NCBI RefSeq assembly: GCF_002288925.2
Contig: NW_022098072.1
Coordinates: 18,958,326-19,022,325, forward strand
Source: Delphinapterus leucas
Lineage: Eukaryota; Chordata; Mammalia; Artiodactyla; Monodontidae
DNA: 64,000 nucleotides
Direction: 5' to 3'
The notes beneath the pieces are model-generated. The model was not told the DNA's origin. It worked only from the letters and a program-made list of their open reading frames with translations, and did no database searches. Of this stretch, positions 58,301 to 64,000 are shown one piece after another; position 1 is the first letter of the stretch; every line of letters begins with the position of its first letter. Position numbers and translations under genes: made by a program.

Positions 58301-61300
58301 ACTCAGCCATTAAAAAATGAAATAATGCCATTTGCAGCAACATGGATGGACCTAGATATTATCATACTAAGTGAAGTAAGCCAGACAGAGAAAGACAAAT
58401 ATATGATATTGCTTATATGTAGAAACTACAAAAAAAGAAAATTATACAAATGAACTTATATACAAAACTGAAATAGACCCACAGACAAAACAAATTTATG
58501 GTTACCAAAGGGGAGGGGCGTGGGGGAGATGGATAAATTAGGAGCTTGAGATTAACATATACACACTACTATATATAAGATAGGTAACTATATACTTTAT
58601 AGCACAGGGAACTATATTCAATACTACGTCATAACCTATAAGGGAAAAGAATCTGGAAAAAATAGATATATTTGTATGTATCACTGAATCACTGTGCTTT
58701 GCACCTGAAACCAACACAACATTATAAATCAACTATACATCAATAAATAAATAAAAAGAATGCTCCCAGACAGTCTCATTTCTTGCCCTTGTAACCATAA
58801 CTGCAGTTCCTTACCTCTTATTCTCATATCACTTGGCAAGTCAGAAGGCAACTTGAGGATAATGGGCATTAGGGGACTTGAAGGGAGGCAAAGAAGAAGA
58901 GAAAATGGCAGGCATAATTTTCCTCATTTTTATAATTTTGCTCCGGGGTAGGCCTGTCTATATACCTCTCTGTGTCTCCAGCTTTCCGTTTTTGCTAGTT
59001 CTGACGCTTGCACTCAGCCTATTTACATAAGCCCACTCCATGTTTACAACATTACAATACACTGCTGTCGTTTCTTTTTCTCCAGTTTCTCTCTTCTAAA
59101 GAGTTTACATCTCATACAAACCGTTCAACAGAAATGTCTCTTCTTGTTGCTAGGTTACCTCCTTTAAGTTGAGCCCAGCTGTCCCTCCCCATCCTGAACC
59201 CCTCCCGCAGCATCCCCATGGCAGCCCTTTCCTCCTCTTGTGCATCAGCATTAGGGGTCCTCTCAGTGGCCTATTTGCACTGCTTTTCTGGCTTAAAACC
59301 CTCAGACCTAAGAATACCACCACTTTGATGATTTATTCAACAGCCTAGAGCAGATCATTTGCAGATTTTCCCCTAAATGCAAATTCCTATTGCTTGATGT
59401 ATATAGGACATGTGGAAATACAGTCAGCATACAGGACAAGCTAAGCTTCCACTGGTGCAGAGAGAAATGATGAAGGGGCAGTTAGTTACCTGTTAACTTT
59501 TACTATTACTACCTGTTAAGTTACCCTTTACTATTTCTGTGACTTTGGACACATCACTTAACCTCTCTTAGCTTCAGTTTCTTTATCTATAAAATGAGGT
59601 TAATAATACCTAACTTAAGTGGTTGGGGTTTTTTTGTTTTTTTAATAAATTTATTTATTTGTTTATTTTTTGGCTGCATTGAGTCTTCGTTGCTATGCAC
59701 GGTCTTTCTCTAGTTGCAGCGAGCGGGGGCTACTGTTCGTTGCAGTGCGCGGGCTTCTCATTGTGGTGGCTTCTGTTGCTCTAGGTGCACGGGCTTCACT
59801 AGTTGTGGCTCACGTGCTCAGTAGTTGTGGCTCGCTGGCTCTAGAGCGCAGGCTCAGTAGTTGTGGCGCACGGGCTTAGTTGCTCCATGGCATGTGGGAT
59901 CTTCCCGGACCAGGGCTCGAACCCGTGTCCCCTGCATTGGCAGGCGGATTCTTAACCACTGTGCCACCAGGGAAGCCCTAAGTGGTTGTTTTAAGGGCTA
60001 AATAAAGTAATAATGAATCTAAAGCCACAACAGTGCCTGGCTCTTGGTAAATATTCAGAAAATGTTACTTTTCCCCCCATCCCCCTTGTCTGAGCTACCA
60101 TCTTATCCAACTCTTTTCAGATGGTCTCTAAAGACTTGGTATCATCTTTGACTTCTTGTTATTCATTCCTTTTATTCAATTAGTAAGTATTTCTTATTAC
60201 TTCCTACAGGAAGTATTACAAGTCATCACTTCACCTTAGGCTTTACTTACCGTCAATATGCAAGTTCTGGTCACTTGAAGTGCAGTTTATTTTAACGCGT
60301 TCTTTACTAGCCTTCCTAATGCATCAAAGACAGAGTTTTAGAAAAGCTTGTTTTTAGTTGGCTTTTGAACCCATATTTTACAAGGATTTCTCTCAATTTG
60401 TAGTGGCTCTTGCTTGAATTCTCCAATAGATAAAAAGGTCTGTTTAATAAAGATCACTTATTTGGGGCCATAAGGTCCTGTAATGCCTTGTCTAGTTCAT
60501 TCTGTTTTTTGCACTGTGGATGGCCTGTGTTGCAGCTAAGCTTCTCTCTGTATACTATCTACCCTAACCCATGATTCACCCACACTGGGCCTCTACTTCT
60601 CATAGACAGGGCGGCTTACCTAAACCAGTGATCTTGTTTGTTCAAGCCTGATGTTGAGTTCCTCAGCTAGGAACTCCAACATGGGTTGGAGGACAACTGT
60701 GGTGTCCTCCAACCCATCTTTTAGCTGACCAATATGTTACCCTTATTCACCACCCTAAGTAAATGTAGACTTGATAGGTTCTCTTGGTTTTGAATCCAAG
60801 CCTCACTTTAAATTTTTATACTTAACCACTCTATCTGCATGCCTCAGTGTAACATTTGAAACTTCTGCGGACTTGGCAAAGGGTTTTTGAATTGTGTATA
60901 CTCTAGGTTTCTGAGGCACTGAAACAAGGCCTAGTTACTCCAACTGAGCTCTGTCAAAGATGTCTCTCCCTTATCAAGAAGACCAAGATTCTAAATGCTT
61001 ACATTACTGTATCAGAAGAGGCGGCCTTAAAGCAAGCTGAAGAATCAGAGAAAAGATATAAGAAAGGTAAATTACTTTGAATTATACTTAATTGTGACAT
61101 CCCAAGAGAAAGAGTTTAATTGGATGTAGCAGTCTCCATTTGGCAAGTGGAGCTTTAAACATAAAAAATTCCCTTATTTAAAGAACTGGGGAATTCCCTG
61201 GCGATCCAGTGGTTAGAACTCCAAGCTTCCACTGCTGGGGGCCCACGTTCAGTCCCTGGCCGGGGAGCTAAGATCCTGCAAGCCAGCCGGCATGGCCAAA

Positions 61301-63291
61301 AAATTTTAAAATATAAATAAATATATACATACATACTTTTTTTTTTTAAAAAAAAGAACTGGCCATGAGGTATAATAAAAATGAGGCTAACGGGTATAAT
61401 GTCCAACTGTAATAATTTCTAACACAAATTTGATTTCTGAAGACGTATCTTTAGCAAAAACTAGTAGTTATTTTAATAACTATTATTAATGTCTGTATTT
61501 TGAATTAGATACTGGGTTGGCCAAAAAGTTCATTTGGCTTTTCCCATAAGATGCTATGAAAAAACCCAAACAAACCTTTTGGCCAATCCAGTATTTCTTC
61601 TATTCTTTTGGCTTTTTAATGCAGGTCAGTCACTTGGGGATTTAGATGGAATTCCTGTTGCAGTAAAAGACAACTTTAGCACGGCCGGCATTGAGACAAC
61701 ATGTGCATCAAACATGCTGAAAGGTAAAGTTTAACTGACCAGAGCATTGTTTTATAAAACTAGGTATTTTTCAGTTTAAATTAAAGATAAGACACTAAAG
61801 CACAAAGATATTCTCAGACTGATTATATTTGCAAAGGAAATAACTTAGGGTAGAATATTACCTTTTTACTCTTTGCTCTTTCAGAATGCAAAATTATTCT
61901 TCAGGGGTAGGCCTGCTTAATGGATGCATCCTACTTAGGAAGACTTGATAACTGATCACAAACATGCTAAGTGACCTCTAACACCCACTCGTTGGTAACA
62001 CAGAAATAAGTATAAAGTGGCTGTCATTCCCCCTCTTTTGCAAATGGTATGAGGATTTATTAGCATCTACTGTCTGGTTTTTTTTTTGTTTTTTTTTTTT
62101 TTTCGGTACGCGGGCCTCTCACTGTTGTGGCCTCTCCCGTTGCGGAGCACAGGCTCCAGACGCGCAGGCTCAGCGACCATGGCTCACAGGCCCAGCCGCT
62201 CCGCGGCATGTGGGATCTTCCCGGACCCGGGCACGAATCCATGTCCCCTGCATCGGCAGGCGGACTCTCAACCACTGCGCCACCAGGGAAGCCCTGTCTG
62301 GTTATTTTTATCTCCTGACTCCTCCATCTATCACTATACTTAGTATAGTGAAGCTTAGTTTTATTTTTTAAAGTTTAGGAATCATATTTATCAAGATATT
62401 TGGATCCAAGGAGGAAAAAGAAATGGAAAAAGCATATTTAGGGTACTATGCACTAAAACTAACATTCTATGAGGTGTATACCCCAAGTTCCTCTGATAGG
62501 TAAACTTGTTAATTGTCTGGGAATATACACTAGATACAGGAAATTTTAATTGACAATGAAGATCTATTCCTGCTGGAAATAGATAAAAATTACCATGGTA
62601 TTTGCACATCTGAGAGGAGAAAGTCAAGTACAATGAGCAAAATAATGATTTGTGATTAGTTTCAAATGAATTGGGTACATCTCATTCAATACTTTGTGGT
62701 ACTAACTGTTAAAAGTCAATAGTTTTAGGATGTAAAGACAGAATATATAGACTTTCTTTGGAAAACATATAGCAATTAGCAGTAGAAAAAATTAACTTTC
62801 AGAAGAAAGTACAACCTACTACTTAAATTAGGAATAATTAACATGTCAATATGAATTGCTTAATTGCAGTTTAAAATTTTGTTTCTTGTATATGATTTAC
62901 ATGTTCCCTGTTTTCTTTCCTATGATAAAAATTACTGAATTTTTAAGAGGACAGGGGCAAGGTAGGGGAGGGGATTAAGAGGTACAAACTACTGTGTATA
63001 AAATAAGCTACAAGAATATATTATACAGCACAGGGAATTTTATAATAAAATTCCAACATTTTATAATAACTTTAAATGGAGTATAATCTATAAAATTTTT
63101 GAATTACTATGTTGTACACCTGTAATATAACATTGTAAATCAATTATACCTCAATTTTTTAAAAAAAAGAAGAAAATAACTGAATTTTTTTCAGGTTATG
63201 TACCACCTTACAATGCTACAGTAGTTCAGAAGTTGTTGGATCAGGGAGCTCTACTAATGGGAAAAACAAACTTAGATGAGTTTGCTATGGG
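52005..63291 (+). CDS. QRSL1: QRSL1, 5' part (coding exons 1-4; gene runs off the window)
   Basis: Glutaminyl-tRNA synthase-like 1, the GatA (amidase) subunit of the mitochondrial GatCAB glutamyl-tRNA(Gln) amidotransferase. The complex turns Glu-tRNA(Gln) into Gln-tRNA(Gln), using ammonia from glutamine. Exons 52005-52028, 60907-61066, 61625-61723 and 63195-63291 join in frame to 126 codons plus GG of codon 127. They show the amidase-signature N-terminus: VSEALKQG, then [15 protein letters not shown] with catalytic Lys76, and [16 protein letters not shown]. The catalytic Ser residues (171 and 195 in human numbering) lie in later exons outside the window. The full human protein has about 528 residues. 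All introns are GT-AG. Confidence 0.96.
52940..53045 (+). repeat. MER20-like fragment
   Basis: agaatcacctcggccc to ggttccaggtgattctgctg, the 3' half layout of MER20. Diverged. Confidence 0.5.
54185..55860 (-). repeat. Long L2-like sequence split by a SINE
   Basis: ttaacatttattgagcacct, then gagtggtcaaggaaggtttc, gtgttccaggcagaggagag, gtggattttattctaaatg; after the SINE, gattggatatggaatttgag and gcaagtgaagatgtcagtta. The part after the SINE may be a different old repeat. Confidence 0.6.
54901..55230 (-). repeat. CHR-type SINE inside L2-like sequence
   Basis: Reverse orientation. Duplication gggtgttcgttttt (54886-54899) / gggtgttagttttt (from 55231). Confidence 0.91.
56065..56285 (+). repeat. 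MIR
   Basis: gtggtccagagcatgggctt, then aatcccagctctgctacttt, tctgtaaaatggaaataat, gaagattaaatgaaat. Confidence 0.9.
56395..57110. repeat. Ancient interspersed repeat split by a SINE
   Basis: tactgctgtgtaacaaatta, then tttgtgggtcaggaatccag and agaatccatttctttgtgg before the SINE. Resembles the repeat at 29035 in layout. Family not named; the right-hand limit is uncertain. Confidence 0.5.
56677..57040 (-). repeat. CHR-type SINE
   Basis: Reverse orientation, T-rich start. 13-bp duplication tccccgtattctt (56664-56676) / tccccgttttctt (57041-57053). Splits an older interspersed repeat. Confidence 0.91.
57680..58060 (+). repeat. CHR-related SINE with expanded body
   Basis: About 380 bp. The part after the head has tandemly repeated cacaactagagagaa-like units. 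Perfect 16-bp duplication aaaatgagtactccca at 57664-57679 and 58061-58076. Confidence 0.91.
58080..58757 (+). mobile_element. L1 3' end fragment
   Basis: Contains ccatatgatctgcagtccca, then caatggaatattactcagcc, tagcacagggaactatattc and a terminal ataaataaataaaaag. Followed at 58760 by a diverged copy of its target (gaatgctcccaga). Directly adjoins the SINE at 57680-58060. Confidence 0.87.
59515..60065 (+). repeat. MIR split by a SINE
   Basis: ttctgtgactttggacacat, ctataaaatgaggttaataa before the SINE, then cagtgcctggctcttggtaa after it. Confidence 0.88.
59626..59978 (-). repeat. CHR-type SINE inside a MIR
   Basis: Reverse orientation. Duplication taagtggttg (59616-59625 and 59979-59988). 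MIR sequence on both sides. Confidence 0.92.
60907..61066 (+). CDS. QRSL1: QRSL1 coding exon 2 (residues 9-61 + 1 nt)
   Basis: Acceptor actctag, then [35 protein letters not shown] and [18 protein letters not shown]. Ends in phase 1 (G) at donor gtaaat. This is the N-terminal helical region of GatA. Intron 1 upstream is about 8.9 kb. Confidence 0.97.
61190..61352 (+). repeat. Short CHR-related SINE in QRSL1 intron 2
   Basis: Head ggaattccctggcgatcc. Duplication aaagaactgg at 61180-61189 and 61353-61362. Lies ~125 bp downstream of QRSL1 exon 2. Confidence 0.9.
61512..61591. mobile_element. Mariner-type palindromic MITE
   Basis: 80-bp inverted repeat. The left arm begins ctgggttggccaaaaagttc and the right arm ends with its near complement (cttttggccaatccag). 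It is flanked by TA dinucleotides (61510-61511, 61592-61593), the mariner target duplication. The arms can form a nearly full-length hairpin. No transposase present. Confidence 0.92.
61625..61723 (+). CDS. QRSL1: QRSL1 coding exon 3 (residues 62-94 + 1 nt)
   Basis: Acceptor tttttaatgcag; reads (G)[18 protein letters not shown], then [14 protein letters not shown]. It contains Lys76 (codon 61666-61668), the catalytic lysine of the amidase Ser-cisSer-Lys triad, in the motif GIPVAVKD. Donor gtaaag. A mariner hairpin ends 33 bp upstream of the exon. Confidence 0.97.
62081..62293 (-). repeat. Short cetacean-type CHR SINE in QRSL1 intron 3
   Basis: Reverse orientation with T-rich start. Duplication ctgtctggtt (62070 and 62294 onward). 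Confidence 0.92.
62946..63172 (+). mobile_element. L1 3' end fragment abutting QRSL1 exon 4 acceptor
   Basis: Contains cagcacagggaattttataa, then ttgtaaatcaattatacctc and an A-rich tail. Flanked by a 17-bp duplication with one mismatch: 62928-62944 (aaaattactgaattttt) and 63173-63189 (aaaataactgaattttt). The second copy is the branch/pyrimidine region of the exon 4 splice acceptor. Confidence 0.85.
63195..63291 (+). CDS. QRSL1: QRSL1 coding exon 4 (residues 95-126 + 2 nt)
   Basis: Acceptor gaatttttttcag; reads (G)[17 protein letters not shown], then [27 protein letters not shown] is a signature of GatA-type amidases. Donor gtaagt. An L1 3' fragment abuts the acceptor: its 3' target-site duplication overlaps the polypyrimidine tract. 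Confidence 0.97.
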
Positions 63292-64000
63292 GTAAGTAAA
63301 ATTGAAATTTTCTCTTCTTGTATTTCTTTCATCTGTATCTTTAATTTCATTAAGTGTAGGTACCTAAAAGTAGTGAGGTGATTTCTTGAGGAATCTAATG
63401 CCAGTTTCTCTGACCCTCCATGAAATTATGTTCTGCTAATAGGTCATATCTCATTTTAGTTTTAATTTGCATTTCCCTGATGACTAACGATGTTAAACAC
63501 CATGTGTTTATTTTGCTCCCATATATCTTCAGTGAAGTTTCTATTCAAATCTTTTGCCCTTTTTTAAAAGTTGGGTTGTCTTCTTACTGAGTTATAATAG
63601 TTTTTTACATATATTCTGGATTCAGGTCTATTATCAGATAGGTGATTTGAAAATATGTTCTCTGAATCTCTGGCTTGTCTTTGCATTCTCTGAACATGCC
63701 TTTCAAAGAGTGAAAGTTTCTAATTTTGATGAAGTCCAGTTCATCATTTAATGACTTGTGTTTTTGTCTTTTCAAAGAAATTGTTACCTTTCCCAAGGTC
63801 ATAAAGGTTTTTATCCTATGTTTTCTCCTAGAAGTTTTATAGTTTCAGTTCTTAACATTTAAACTTGTGATCCAGTTGAGTTAATTATTTTGTACATGAT
63901 ATGAAGAAAGCCAGAGTTCAGTTTTTTTTACATATGTCTGTCCTATAGATCTGGGACTATTTGTATAAGAATTCAAATTAAATTACTTTGATTCCTTTGT
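63292..64000 (+). other. QRSL1: QRSL1 intron 4 (partial)
   Basis: Begins at donor gtaagt. From about 63440 to the window end it is an L1 fragment in minus orientation (for example ttgcatttccctgatgac and cagttcatcatttaatg). Confidence 0.85.
63440..64000 (-). mobile_element. L1 fragment (continues past window)
   Basis: Reverse-oriented L1: taatttgcatttccctgatg, then ctattcaaatcttttgccc and ttttggaagtccagttc-like segments. Heavily mutated. Confidence 0.75.

Larger units (their letters stand above)
52029..60906 (+). other. QRSL1: QRSL1 intron 1
   Basis: An 8.9-kb first intron. It starts in the CpG-rich promoter and then carries L2-like sequence (54185-55860) with a SINE inside, a MIR, a split older repeat, a SINE/L1 pair (57680-58757) and a MIR split by a SINE (59515-60065). 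No other gene seen; 52350-54180 and 60070-60906 are mostly unique. Confidence 0.9.

Noticed and set aside
61534..61734. 66-codon open frame with a Met start upstream of GQSLGDLDG
   Set aside because: Its first 30 codons are mariner MITE and intron; only 61625-61723 is QRSL1 exon 3.

Overview
The window is mammalian nuclear DNA, almost certainly from a cetacean. The evidence is a dense population of tRNA-derived cetartiodactyl CHR-type SINEs, with heads such as 'cttccctggtgg'. They include the short ~200-bp, poly(A)-tailed subtype typical of whales and dolphins, for example at 21891, 23323, 40586, 49585 and 62081. They lie among ancient mammalian MIR, L2, MER2, MER5A and L1 copies. No prokaryotic feature is present: there are no operons, CRISPR arrays or insertion sequences.

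Three genes can be read exon by exon, in the order CRYBG1 - RTN4IP1 - QRSL1, which matches human chromosome 6q21. (1) 1-~4485, + strand: the 3' end of CRYBG1 (AIM1), with its last intron, last short coding segment (2735-2829) and a long 3'UTR ending at an AATAAA (4463-4468). (2) ~5030-51390, - strand: the complete RTN4IP1 gene. Nine coding exons join in frame to 396 codons, and every intron is GT-AG. (3) 52005-end, + strand: the first four coding exons of QRSL1 (GatA subunit of the mitochondrial glutamyl-tRNA(Gln) amidotransferase), residues 1-126 plus a split codon. The gene continues past the window.

RTN4IP1 and QRSL1 are divergent and share a 614-bp CpG-rich bidirectional promoter with two CCAAT boxes. 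Both proteins are mitochondrial (NADPH oxidoreductase linked to coenzyme Q and complex I; tRNA-dependent amidation for mitochondrial translation), so joint expression is plausible. CRYBG1 and RTN4IP1 converge, with inferred poly(A) sites about 0.55 kb apart.

Everything else is intron and is dominated by transposon layers: about 24 CHR-type SINEs, many with target-site duplications that I could read on both sides; several L1 3' fragments, some with SINEs nested inside; DNA-transposon relics; and an LTR cluster at 38.05-40.17 kb. The best observations are evolutionary. An L1 3' fragment has duplicated the branch/polypyrimidine region of the QRSL1 exon 4 acceptor. A palindromic mariner MITE sits 33 bp upstream of QRSL1 exon 3. 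An orphan CpG island lies in the last RTN4IP1 intron. I found no previously undescribed multi-gene system here and do not claim one.
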